Source: Apoderus coryli
Lineage: Eukaryota; Arthropoda; Insecta; Coleoptera; Attelabidae
DNA length: 64,000 nucleotides
Assembly (NCBI GenBank): GCA_911728435.2
Contig: OU452203.1
Coordinates: 17,443,651 to 17,507,650 of the forward strand
Reading direction: 5' to 3'
Of the stretch, positions 1 through 11,347 are shown in pieces. The number at the start of each line of letters is the position of its first letter. Within the stretch, counting starts at the first letter, position 1. The notes under the pieces were generated by a model, which was not told where the DNA came from, searched no databases, and was given only the letters and a program-made list of their open reading frames with translations. The translations under genes and the position numbers were made by a program.

Positions 1-3000
1 GGCGTCATATCAGCATCAGGATATGGTTGGCCGGCAGCTTTCTATGCATTTGGAGCTTTCGGCGTGTTGAGTGCTATTTTATTTGGTTTGTTTGGATACA
101 ACAGTCCTGCAGAACATCCGCATATTTCTATCAATGAACGAAAACATATCGAAAGGTCCTTGGAACAGGAAAATGACGCTTCAGTAATAGTAAGCCAAAT
201 TGTTCCTCATTTATACATATAAACACAAATTAATGTAATTTTCAAATTAAAGAAGACCCCATGGATGGCTATGATGGTATCTCTGCCATTTTGGGCGATA
301 GTTCTTGCCGCTATTGGAGAATCATGGGGTGGTACATTACTATCAACAGAAACCCCTACATATTTAAGTAAAACTATGGGTTTGGATATTGAATCAGTAA
401 GTCCTTAAAGAATTATGTAAATTCACCAAAAATATTTCTAGTTATTTTGCCTGTAGAATGGTTGGCTTTCATCTGCACCCTATGCTGTTTCCAGTGTAAC
501 TAGCTTAGCTTGTGGACCAATATCAGACTATCTGGTCAATCGTAGATACGTATCTAGAATTAATGCCAGACGTCTCTTTCAAGCTCTTGGTAAATATCAA
601 ACAAAGATTCAAATTAAATTTTAGATTTTTATTATATTTAGACAAGAAATCACTGCGTGATTTCCCAGTCGTTTTGTGGTAGTTTTATCTATGACAAAAG
701 TCATTGAGGTTTATAAAAAAAAAATTCAAAAATCTATATATCTCCTAAAAATATTGAAGATAAATTGAAACATTTTTGAGTTACCCCGTAGATCACCTCT
801 ACGAGCTTATTCAAATCTAAATCAAAAGATTATTCATAATATTACTTTTTTGACCTTAAAAAAATAAACAAATACATTTTGACTCACCCCGTATATAATT
901 TAAAGTGTATGCTTTAAAATTTATTCGAATGCAATCTAGAAAATTTGTTAAATGTCGCCTTATTGACGTTTTTTTGGCATCACCCTGTACATGCTGCTTA
1001 TTCATTAATGTTGTTTTAATCTGATAAATACTTAATTTAAATAATAAATCCACTTGTCAAATTCAATAACCTTATAAAATTTTGTACTAAATACCTACTA
1101 TAAATATATTAGATAGGTATTTTAAATCTGCTAGTCTAAAAATGGCTGCATTATCATCATAGGTGACGTTATTTTTTAGAACTACCACATCTCTCTATTT
1201 GAAACTCGTTGGTGTTAAATTACCGTTAACGTTAATAGCGGCGGACGTTATTTTTTAGGATACCATATCTCTTTATTATGGTTCGTTGGTTTGTCATAAT
1301 TTGGTAGTATTTTTTTCTAACGTTGGTGTGACTTATTTTAGTTGAGTTGACACTTCTAGTTCACGTCATAATTTGGTTTTGGTAAGATGTTTTTTCTAAC
1401 GACAGACAAATTGCTTGTGTCAAATAGTTTATTATTATTTTCTTTGTTTACATTAATAGGCTAAGAGTTTTCGGCATTATTTTTATGTTTAAGATCAATT
1501 TCTATCAACATGTTCTGTATTGTAGTGTTATACAATGGTTATTCCATATAGTTGTAGTCAATTTAGAAGTTGCCATTGTGTATTTGAAGTAATATTACTG
1601 AAAAACTGATAATAACCTAAAGTGACAGTGTCATGAGAGCCGTCAGATGGATGGATGTGATCATATATTTTTCAATAACTTAAGTCTGATGGATGGGAAA
1701 TAGTTGATATCTCCCTCTGCGTCACACACAAAATGAACTTTTGCAGATGTAATTAAATTAATTAATAAAATAGTGTGGCCGCATTAAATCCCCTTGAAAA
1801 GTACCCGTTGGGATGCAGCAAAAAACAAATTTTCTATATAGACAGACCTGCGGCTTTAAGTTAAGTCACATAGATAGTGATCATTTTTTTGCAGATTTTC
1901 GACGACAAAGACAGCACGATCAGAAATTATAAATATAAACTTAGGATAAATGGGAAATTTTATGTAATAGGAATAAAAGTCGATCCTCCACTAAATAAAC
2001 TCTATATATTACTCCATCTGCTATTTCACCAAACATGTTTCGGGGCTTGAACCTCCATCATCAGTGGTTACGCAACTATATGTTCACAAAAAGCTACATT
2101 GCAAGATGCAAACATTTTCTAATGTTTATAAGTCCAAATTAATAATTTGACAACAATTTTATCTGTTAAATAAATAAAATTATTAAGAAAAAAATACAAA
2201 AATAAATAGCCCAGTTGAATTGAAATGTAAAATAAAATATAGGGTGTGCCATTTAAAAAAACATTAGTTTAGTTCGCTCTGAACTTTACTCCACTAATTA
2301 TACACCCTGTACATATTTTTTTAAATTAAATCCCTGTATACTTTTACGTTTTGGAAAAATACTAATAAAATTAATTTAATGGTTACAGTTTCCGTATTTA
2401 TTTATTTTTTATAGGTTCTTTTATTCCATCCATTTCTCTGATTTGTCTGGCATATATAGCTGAGGATCAATTCCTGATAGCTGCGCTGCTTATCATTGCG
2501 TTTGGCAGCAGTTCGGTCCTGATGAGTGGGCACATGGTGAACGTGATTGATATTGCGCCAAGATATTCGGGCGTTATTTGGGGTATTGCCAATGGGACTG
2601 GACAAACATGCGCCATTTTGGCACCTATTTTAGTGCACGTTATTGTTACGGATGAGGTGAGGGTATAAAACTTAATTCCATACTATTGAAGCAGAATAAG
2701 TTTGACGGATGATGCGAACGTACATTGTTGCCAATTTTTTTGTCTAGTTTATATACTATTTAACATTGTATTGTATAGGAATTGAACTAGTTTGTAGTGA
2801 AATTATATAGTAGAAGGAATATAATAGTGTTGCAAAGTGCTAATCTTAGGTGTGTCATGCGAGGGTTGGTATTTATGTATTGAGAATAAAAAGGACAACG
2901 AATTAATGTTACCAAAAATATTTTTATTGTTTTTCAAAATATTCTCCTTTAAGATCTATACACTTGCACAGAATAAATACATTTCTCTATCAGAAGGTTC

Positions 3001-4332
3001 CTTACTTTATTCTTAAAAACATTTAACGAATTAAGTACTATTTTTAATATCCGCGTCCAGCATATTATAAGCCTTAATGCTAACAACATTAGGTGATTTA
3101 CATCCAACCATATATCTATTATACATACCATTTTTATTTATGATATTAAAATTATGTATATCACGGACACATCTAAAATTTTCCTTATTTAAAAATGCAT
3201 AAATACATAGATGCGCAATCCCGGCAAAGTTAAAATTTTAAGGTTTTAAGAAGGTACACCTTCCCAACATCTAAAAATACGCTTCTGTGCAATAAAAACA
3301 TCCTGTGACAGGGTGGCCCACCCCCAAAAACAAACTCCATACCGCAATCTACTTTCCACTTAAGCAGAATACAATGATCTCATCTGAGACATTTTTAAAA
3401 CAGTTTTTAAATTTTTAAACATATAGCATAGCGTCCATAACTTCGATATTAAAAAATTGCAATGATTACTCCATTTCAAGAAAGGGTCAATGTACATCTC
3501 TAGATATTTAACACAATCCGCATCATCAGATATTGTATCATTAGCTATTTTAATTTGTAGCGCATTGCATATTTTTTGGACATTTCGAAATCTCAAACAA
3601 AACGTCTTATCCGTATTTAAATAAAGATTACTTTTGTTAAACCATTCACATACAGAACTCATGACAGTATCGCACTTTGACTTCAGATTCAAAGAGTCCT
3701 TATCAGAAATAATTATGGAGGCATCATCCGCGTATAGAACAAAATCTGCTTCTGATGTACGGCTCTCTAGTTCATTCATATACAAAATAAACAAGACCGG
3801 ACCCAAAACGGATCCTTGGGGTACACCTACATTAATTGTGAGTAAATCTGATTCAAATGATTTCCTGATTTCACTTTTCATTCGTTTAATTTTAAAATAC
3901 TCTTTTTCATTTGGCATTTATTGTTTTGTAAATATTGTTTTGCACAAGATATTCTTTTGTGGACTGAAACGGTTTTGCTTTTAATAACTTTACATTAGAA
4001 AGACTTAAACATTTTAATTATTTTAATCATCAGTACCTACTTGATATCATTCATTGTTTCTCGAAAGAAACGTCATCCGTTTTATTTTCCCTATAGCTGT
4101 AAATTATGTAAGGTTCCTTTTACATTATGAATAATTTTATTTTAAAGTTCATTTCAAATATGATATTTGTTTGATTTTCCAGACTGACAGATACATGTGG
4201 TCTATCGTTTTCATAATGGCAGCTGTAATTTATGCTGGTACATCTTTATTTTTCATTTTATGCTTGTCTGCAGAGAAGCAGTGGTGGGACAATTCACATT
4301 TTCAATTAGGTACCTCAACATTAAATAAATAA
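1..4332 (+). CDS. SLC17-type MFS transporter, copy A (3' part; 5' end lies before the window)
   Basis: Exons read from frame and splice consensus are 1-189, 253-396, 457-589, 2415-2656 and 4183-4332 (stop TAA), giving about 285 C-terminal residues. The family is solute carrier 17 (sialin / inorganic phosphate cotransporter-like), a 12-helix organic-anion symporter. Diagnostic stretches are GYGWPAAFYAFGAFGV (a helix in the first half), the loop YNSPAEHPHIS, the conserved ETPTYLSKTMG in the middle, and DIAPRYSGVIWGIANGTG late in the protein. It ends with SAEKQWWD, as copy C ends with SAERLWWD. Intron positions and phases match copy C exactly; the 457-589 exon is 133 nt in both. Exon 2 appears to use an acceptor 6 nt downstream of the position used by copy B. 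AATAAA overlaps the stop codon. The reading frame is intact, so I treat it as functional. Substrate cannot be told from sequence. Confidence 0.88.
2031..2070 (-). ncRNA. Hammerhead-ribozyme-like core motif 1
   Basis: On the minus strand CTGATGA (2058-2064) is followed 16 nt later by GAAAC (GAAA at 2038-2041) and then ATGTTT. The intervening bases can form an imperfect GC-rich hairpin with loop TCAA. Two extra bases sit between the core and the stem, so activity is doubtful. Confidence 0.35.
2241..2311. repeat. Very short MITE-like element with AGGGTGT / ACACCCT ends
   Basis: A 71-bp stretch begins AGGGTGTGCC and ends TACACCCTGTA, so its termini are inverted copies. It lies in copy A's third intron. 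It probably derives from the mariner-like family whose ends recur across the window. Confidence 0.35.
2885..3960 (-). mobile_element. 5'-truncated LINE (reverse transcriptase C-terminal half and 3' end)
   Basis: An open stretch at 3917-3360 on the minus strand encodes the middle of a non-LTR reverse transcriptase: GVPQGSVLGPVLF (motif B region) and VLYADDAS (catalytic YADD box). Further downstream, frameshifted pieces read like the usual LINE C-terminal domain, and the element seems to end in an A-rich tail near 2885. It lies antisense in the last intron of copy A. It is 5'-truncated and broken, so a dead insertion. The clade is Jockey/CR1-like by motif appearance only. Confidence 0.8.
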
Positions 4333-4559
4333 AATGTAATAAAAATAAAAACTTTAATTTATTAGTAATTTGTTTTTTTAAATACCATTACGCAACTGAA
4401 TCTACGTTTCTAAATATGATTTGTACCATATCCGAATGAAAGAAATAGTTATATAAATGTCCATCCTATATCAGTAGTATAAATGAATCACTCATTTGAG
4501 AACCCATACAAGTTAAAAAATACATTTTTGCATGGGATAATGGCGGATTTCCCCCATAA

Positions 4560-5310
4560 GTCATATTACTCTATCAGTTAAATACGAGCCTCTGTTGGGC
4601 AAAAACTCACAAGTTGCATAATTTCACAATTATAACAGATTCTCAATCAGTTCTCAAGGCTATTCAAGCCCCAGTGCAGAAATATTTCAAAAATAATCTA
4701 ATTATAAACATAAAATCTTATGCGATTTTCGTAACTACGGCAATGTAAACTTAGTTTGGTCTAAATTGCATGTTGCTGTGTTGGGAAACGAAATCGTAGA
4801 CAAAGCAGCAAAATCTACATGTCATATCACTTATATATCCAAGGTTTTTGTGTACAACGATTTAATGCAATTCTTTAAGAGAAATATCGTTGCGTTGCGT
4901 CTTCCAATAACCACTATTTTAAAATACCAGTTTATTGAACAAAAAAGACATTCCACATATTTTCAGCTTCAATCACAGTAGAAATTACTCGTCAGCAATT
5001 ACGAGATTAAAGTTAAATCATCGCTGTTTTCCAGCACATTTAAATAAAATAGGATTTAAAACGGACCCATATTGCGATTGTGATGATCTTAATCATATTT
5101 TTTTCTCCTGCGACAAAAACAAAAACGTTATTAATAATTTCCTTAAACATATTATCGACGAAGGATTTCAATTTCTTACCCATAAACTTAGTTGAACTGA
5201 TTGCCAGTCATAAGAAAACCATCTGCGATTTAATGATTGACTTCCTTAAGACATGCAAATTCAACTTATAAGGGCATCTAAAAACCAAATCTAAACTTTC
5301 CTAAAAATCT
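4560..5310 (+). mobile_element. Decayed LINE fragment, RNase H and C-terminal Cys-His region
   Basis: Three broken frames carry hallmarks of the 3' end of a Jockey/I-type LINE ORF2. TDSQSVLKAI (about 4639-4668) is an RNase H core. GNEIVDKAAKS (about 4784) matches the RNase H helix usually read GNExADxAAK. PYCDCDDLNHIFFSC (about 5070) is the C-terminal Cys-His motif that closes many such ORFs. Frameshifts separate the pieces. It begins about 230 bp after the stop of copy A. Confidence 0.7.
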
Positions 5311-5351
5311 GTGGCTAATAGCAAAGATTAATCTACACAATAGATAGTCAG

Positions 5352-8163
5352 CCCAATGCATTAAAATCAGAACATCTCTAAGTATGCCTGCCACTACGTG
5401 GCGTAGACTAGCGTGTAAAGCATAGAGCAGTATTGTCACAGCCAGAAACCGTTTTGTAGTTTATTAATATCAAAAACAAAACGCAACGTATAACAATTAT
5501 TTAGATCATTTGCAACAGATATGCACCGGCAATGCTGTATTGTCAGAGAGAGAAATTGATGAAATTCTGTATTAATCTGGAGGGGATACGCAGGGAGGGT
5601 AGAAAAAAAAACAAGCGAATGTGGTGTTTGTCGTGCTGTTGCCAATTCGTCGGTAAAAGAAACACACAGGGTGATTTATTACAAGTACAGTATTGAAATA
5701 AAAGCCTAATCTCTATGAATTAAATTTAATATAATAATATTTAATCCATGTCATACATGTTTCAAGACTAGACCAGTCCCATGATCAGTGGCGAACAATC
5801 GTTAAATGAAAAGCTTTTAGATAGAAACATACTTTTGACTAAATATTTCACGTAGACAATGTGGCAAAGATGTAACAAGATTGTTGTAGATCTTATAATA
5901 CCTATAATAAAAAAATTATCAGTGCTACCTATATTATATTAGGTATACCTATTATAATAGTCTGTCTCTTCATCAGGTATAAGTTCCACTTTATCGGTTT
6001 AGGTACTTAAATTTTACTTCTTTTTAATGTTTCTTCGGGTAAATAATAAGTTCGGTAGGAATAGGGCTTTGGGTATGAAACAAAAAAGATAGAAAATAGA
6101 AATTTGATATAGGGGTAGTTCTAAGCATTTACAAGTTTGTGACGTGTAGCGATTTTCGAAGCCGCCCCCGGAGGTATACATGAGGGCGGCGCAATGCCGT
6201 TTTAAATATCTCGTTTCGCTTTCTTGGAAAATAAAAAATTATAACTGATAACTGAAACTTAGTACTTAATATGTGGGCGTAAGAGGTAAGCTCACTTCAC
6301 AGGTCTCTATTAATGAAAGAAAGTTAACATTTTGAGCATCTGCGTAAAATTAAATGTATCCGTTTGGTGGGTAGTTTTGATTACAATAAGTCGGTGCCAA
6401 GCCCAAGCCCGAAACAAAATAAATCTATATTTACCTACTACCTATTTGGCTTGATACCGACTATTATGTGCATTGTTGTCTTTTGAATGATATTTGTATT
6501 TTGTTATTTTTCGTATTTTTTATTAGTTCTTTTGACAGCTCTGGTGTCATCAATACACCTGTATCCCGAATTGCACCAAATTGCGATGCTATTGAACAAG
6601 CATATAATCCTAAATATAATATTCTTTTTGAACTACCTGTATCTCGAAAACCAAGCCGTAGCGGACCCATGTACATATGAAATTTGTATCTTAAAATTAG
6701 TCAAAGAATCACCCTTTAAAGTTTGTACAAGTACTTATGCAACACCCTGTATACATAGATACTTTGATTTGCAATTTGCAAATCTGTCAAACTAGGTAAT
6801 GCGGTTTTTTTTTATTTACTTTCAAATATGGTGTTATGTAATTGTATTCAAATTAAATGTTTGGGGATGATATTTACGAGTTTTATTTTTTATATAGAGA
6901 AACTGTTATTCAGTTTTTAAGGATCAATCTGAAGCAGACGATTGTACTTGTTAAAACATGAAAAAAGTTATTGTCGTGATACTTTTAACACCCTGTTGGT
7001 GGGTTTTTAAAGCTTTTTACGAAACGTGTTAACAATACAATCTACATAAATCGTTAGTTTTTTAAAGTTTTATGATCATTGCACAAAAACCAATATTAGG
7101 GAGACTGTAAGTTTTTTTTTCAATTCGGCGTTGCAGAATTTGAACCTAATTGTGATAATTGTGTTATTTTACTAGTATAGATATTTTTGAGTAAATTAAT
7201 TCGGTTATAATCGATGAGAAGAATCTTTGGAGTAAAATACATTTCACAAAAACCCTGAACCATATTTCTCAATAGATTTAAATTTTCATTAAAAACAGAT
7301 TAAAAATTCTAATTTTTTACATCCTGCATTTCGAAACCGTATTTTTTTAAATAATTATTGTCATGCTGGAAATTTCAAACCTTATTTACTTCAGCAACTT
7401 GTAAAAAGCACAGCCTTTTTAATATTAACATTTCTTAAAATCGATATTACGCGATAACGATGACTTTCTATCAATATCACAGAAGGATACATTTATTACG
7501 TATATAATTTGTTAGATTTTACATCTCCGAATTGAAACACACGCAAAAAATGTGCATAAAAAAGTTAGGGTAGCATTTCACGCCTGTATGCCCCTTTAAT
7601 TTATCCGCCTCTGAGATTTATTTTTTCATAATGTTAACGACAAGTTGAATCTGCTGTTTGAGCTTGATCCTTAAAACTGAATCAGGTAATAACCGGAAGT
7701 CCTATCTATAACGCCAAATTTCGTTAATTTAAATATAACTTTTTGATGCATCCTTATATCGGAAATTTAAAATTAAATGACTAAAATAATATTATTTTAG
7801 TCATTTAAAATTATTGTCTAAAACATTTAATAAACCAGCCCTGTATATTTATACTATTATAGTAATTTCTTTTATTTTCGTCCATACACATTAATCTTTG
7901 CGTAGATAGGTATACGTATACCATATAATTTTAAACAAAAAACACTGCTGCACAGTAGTACATATATGATACCTATAATATAAAAACAAACTCCCACCTC
8001 GTAGGGGAAAGTATACTCGTCCTTGTCTAACATTGCCCATATGATTATTTTATTTCAACACAATACATATAACGCCATCTACAATTTCCATGGTTGCATG
8101 TTTTTCTAATAGATGTAGCTCGTGTCGAGACAGTTTCAATTTTTGTTTTATTTCCCATATACG
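5352..8163. other. Intergenic, repeat-rich, no gene seen
   Basis: Long open frames at 6464-6795 lie on both strands and lack family motifs. The stretch from about 6540 to 6760 looks like an interspersed repeat: ACCTGTATCTCGAA and ACACCTGTATCCCGAA are internal near-copies and it runs into CACCCTGTATAC at about 6743. ACACAGGGTG occurs at about 5664. Confidence 0.4.
5755..5792 (-). ncRNA. Hammerhead-like core motif 2
   Basis: Minus strand: CTGATCA (5782-5788) then a hairpin whose arms GGGACT and AGTCTT pair over six base pairs with G-U wobbles, then GAAACATG (GAAA at 5760-5763). The core base G8 reads C here, which would abolish cleavage, but the stem is well preserved. Confidence 0.35.
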
Positions 8164-8625
8164 CTGACTATCTATTGTGTAGATTAATCTTTGCTAATAG
8201 TTTCTGAAGCCAAACAAAGACACAAAAAAAAAAAGAATCACCAAAGTCAACCTCGGGTAAATAAAATAACACCTGACATAATTTATTAACTTTTCAGCAA
8301 TATTTTTCTAAGTTGATTGTAAAATACTAGATCATAAAAATGATGAAAATGTTCAAAACAATGACCAGTTGAAACTGAAATGAAAAAAATGTGTGTCAGA
8401 ATAAATTGGAAGTTATAAAAAAATCACGAGTATTGAGTATGTGAGAAGTCAATAAAAATGTGCATCAAAGGGCTGCAAGCAAGCACTGTTTTCAAAATTG
8501 ATGCCATTTTAACATTGCCTAAGGTTATTTAATCAGATTTTGTGTTTTAGCTCTCCATATCCTATAGGTATGGAAGCTATTAGTTTCATGAAAAAAAAAA
8601 AAAAATGTTTTTTTGAGCTTAGGCA

Positions 8626-8905
8626 AGGGGTTTAAAAATGGGTTCTAAAATGTAACAGAATCATATTAAACTTATCCGAAATATTGAATAATTTTTCATT
8701 TGTTTAATAGAGTATAACCTAAAACATTAACCATAAAAAATTAGATCACATTGGCGTTCGAACAGAGTATAAAAAGGGTTTAAAAATGAAAAAAATTCCT
8801 AAACATAACAGAAATATTGACTAGTTATTTACAGCTTTGATAGAATATAACCTATGAAATGTATAATACGAAACTTGCTTACATAGGCGTTCGTGAATAG
8901 TGGAA
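8626..8905. repeat. Two-copy degenerate tandem repeat, about 140 bp
   Basis: Two consecutive stretches share the same order of blocks: GGTTTAAAAATG, then TAACAGAA, then ATTGAaTA/ATTGAcTA, then ATAGAgTATAACCTA or a near copy, then GGCGTTCG. They begin at about 8629 and 8776, and a third start (GGGGTCAAAAC) follows at about 8907. Divergence is high, so the duplication is old. Confidence 0.5.
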
Positions 8906-9096
8906 AAGGGGTCAAAACAAAAAAACATTCCTTATATCAACTTAAAAAAGTCTCACATACTTTGGGATCAAATTTTAACCCGTCAAAGATCGCGGTAGTT
9001 TGTTGTAAATACTTTCCTGAGAGCCAAATTATACGGGAGGATAATTACCCTCAACCGGTTTCTAAAATATTTGTCAAAAACAGTTCCATTCCCTAG
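8893..9096 (+). pseudogene. THAP-domain-like fragment
   Basis: An open stretch of 67 codons contains VCCKYFPESQIIRED followed by KIFVKNSSIP. This fits the second half of a THAP zinc finger: the C-terminal metal ligand pair in a C..HF-type block (here Y replaces the ligand H) and the closing basic-hydrophobic-P segment that usually ends AVP. THAP domains occur in P-element-type transposases and in host DNA-binding proteins. The first zinc ligands are not visible nearby and the frame stops right after the domain. I read it as a transposon or gene relic. Confidence 0.35.
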
Positions 9097-9099
9097 AAA

Positions 9100-11020
9100 A
9101 TCACTCGAATAACGAAAACGTCCAAACGTTCCAAAGAAAAAAATGGATTATTCATAAAGGCCGATATAATTGAAAGTTTCAAAGATCTTCTTTTAATTCT
9201 AAGTAAAATTAATAACTGGAATATCAACAAAAATAAATAAATTTTTGAGTTTTATGTTACAAAATAGTTTCCACATATATTAGGTGCGACCGGTCACCGG
9301 CCGAGTATGTAGCGGTGTTGCCACTGTTTGTTCAGGGCTTGTCTAAAGAAGGCTGTGGCCATACCCTGTTCCGAATTTTGATTGCATTGATTTCTTTAAA
9401 ACAATTCAAAACTGTTGACCAATATATAATTTTGCAGTTCTAAAAAGAAAAATCAAGAAATTAATGCGGCCTAAATGTGTGAAGAAAGAAGGAGAATACT
9501 AATTATTATTAGGGATATATTTTTGTAATATTAGTTAAAATTTGCACCATAGCTAAGCATTCAATATTTGCATCTTTTAATTAATGGTTTTGTCATTACC
9601 TACCAATGTTTGGACTGTATTAATTAATTATTTCCAGTTTTTACTACATGTGAGATTGTGAATTCCCATATCAATTAGTTTTATATTATTGGTGATAGTG
9701 CTATACCGCTCCAACGTGCCTCAATGCAACAAGGTTTTTAATTAAATAAACTAATTAAATAAACATTTCTCGAGTTGAAATTCGTATTTGATCACTATAA
9801 TCATTGTACTCACTGAAATAATACACTATACATCAAATATTAATTATTTTAAAACTTTTCTTTCAGGTTGATGTTAAAATTATTTTTTATTTGTAGAGAA
9901 ATGGCTTTAAATGATTTATGTATTAGCCAGATATTGAAATATATATAATAAGAATGCCTAGGTATACACTCTGTCCAAGATAAGAATGGGAGAGCATTGG
10001 AATCTTGGACAAGGTAGGAGTTAGAATGTTGGTTAAATTAGAGTAACTTTAGCCGTTTTCGAGAATTTTTGAAAAGACAATTTTTTGCGATTTTAGTTTT
10101 TATTTATTTCTGACATTATTTTTAGAGATATAAAAAAATGAAAAGCACTTCCTCATTGTTACTTTTTGAGGTGAAAAAGATAGCGTTTACAAATTTTTAC
10201 TAGGACGTTTCGTTTTTGAAAATCCATCATCAACTGCGTTTTTTAAATGCAACCCTGGGTTTTTTATTGTTAAATTTAAAGCCATTTTCAATTCAAAAAT
10301 AGAAGAACTCTCATATTAACAGGGATCTGCATCTGAATCATAGAAAGGCTCGTCAATATCGCTAACATCGCTTAAATTCGCAACTAAATGTTGATGCTCA
10401 AACTCTGAGACATTATTACGTGGTAAAATCGCTACTAACTAAAACCCTTTCATAAACTATGAATGCAGACTGACCTTGAGACGAATAGTTATCTATTTAT
10501 AACTGAACACGATTTTCGAATGATGTTAGCCAAACTTACATATTTTTTTTTACAAACTGAGGAGAAAAACTAGTTACCCTAGCCTATATGTATACGTTAA
10601 ATTCTTTATCAGTTCTATAATATGTTCAGGTAAGTTTTACTTCTATGCCCTATTTTTCAAAACAAAAGAATTGCAAATGCTGTAACAGCATGAGTCATAC
10701 AGATTCGTCCCGTGTCCCTTGTGAGCGAGTCTTTTTAATCACGCAGCTAAACAAACTGCCATTGGGCATCAACTATTTAAAGGGACTTGGTGACAAAAAC
10801 ATGCTAGCATATTTCCATTTTGTTAATTTATATTCAAAAAGGGAGGTAATAATATTTAAATTATCAGGCACATGGTTTTATCATGTTGGACCATATTAAT
10901 TTGTAACCCTCTTATATTCAGAAATATATGTTTTCTTAAGAGCACGCAGGAATTCTACACTTTCTGTACAATTTTTCGTCCATTGGCGTACCGAAAAATT
11001 ATTAAATGCATTTTTTCGAA
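9100..11020. other. Intergenic, nothing certain
   Basis: A short hairpin with perfect 10-bp arms (TGTCCAAGAT at 9972 and its complement at 10002) lies here. An 84-codon open frame at 10645-10899 contains the cysteine cluster CKCCNSMSH but I do not recognise it. No splice-consistent gene model could be built. Confidence 0.4.
10203..10238 (-). ncRNA. Hammerhead-like core motif 3
   Basis: Minus strand: TTGATGA (10227-10233, first C of the core changed to T), a short A/T stem region, then GAAACGTCC (GAAA at 10208-10211). Confidence 0.25.
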
Positions 11021-11026
11021 AAAGAA

Positions 11027-11076
11027 AATAATGGCAGCTGGAATTTACACTGGTGTATCTTTATCTTTGTCATAAG
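11027..11076 (+). pseudogene. Orphan last-exon remnant of an SLC17 transporter
   Basis: The stretch closely matches part of the last exon of copy A at 4214-4258: both contain AATGGCAGCTG, then AATTTA, then CTGGT, then ATCTTTAT in the same spacing. It is interrupted by a stop and has no neighbouring SLC17 exons. It sits about 270 bp before the start of copy B, exactly where the 3' end of a further tandem copy would be expected. I infer a largely deleted fourth family member. Confidence 0.65.
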
Positions 11077-11347
11077 CATATTTGCTTCCAAACTAATCCT
11101 ATTTAACACGTTAGAAATTTTCATGATATCATTAAACTTTTATGTTAGAAATAAAAAAAAATTACCGCAATCTAATATTCTTTATAGCAGATTAGAAATG
11201 TTTATTTATAATTTGCAAGTAGAGGATATTATCTTTTTATGGTACTATGCAATTGAATATATGTTTTTGGTGTGAAAATTACATTCGTTGTAAATTTGTG
11301 CATCATTTCAATTGAAAGAAATAATTTTATTCGGCAACAACGGCAAA

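Larger units (their letters stand above)
590..2414. other. Copy A intron of 1.8 kb with repeat debris
   Basis: No coding exon seen. At 1164-1300 there is a diverged local duplication (GACGTTATTTTTTAG occurs at about 1164 and again at about 1247, each followed by a similar CATCTCT...GTTGGT stretch). Around 785-890 two stretches end in ACCCCGTA after a TTTTGA(G/C)T stretch, and CACCCTGTAC occurs near 980. These resemble ends of small DNA transposons. Confidence 0.5.
5315..8200. repeat. 37-bp inverted repeat pair, 2.8 kb apart
   Basis: The stretch 5315-5351 and the reverse complement of 8164-8200 agree at 36 of 37 positions (core AGCAAAGATTAATCTACAC). Outside these bases the flanks differ. The pair could be termini of a DNA transposon, or two opposite copies of one short repeat. 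Confidence 0.6.

Noticed and set aside
856..1053. 65-codon open frame, minus strand, in copy A's intron
   Set aside because: No motif, no splice support, AT-driven composition, inside an intron with repeat ends.
6464..6795. Overlapping open frames on both strands
   Set aside because: Both strands stay open by composition of an interspersed repeat; no protein family recognised.
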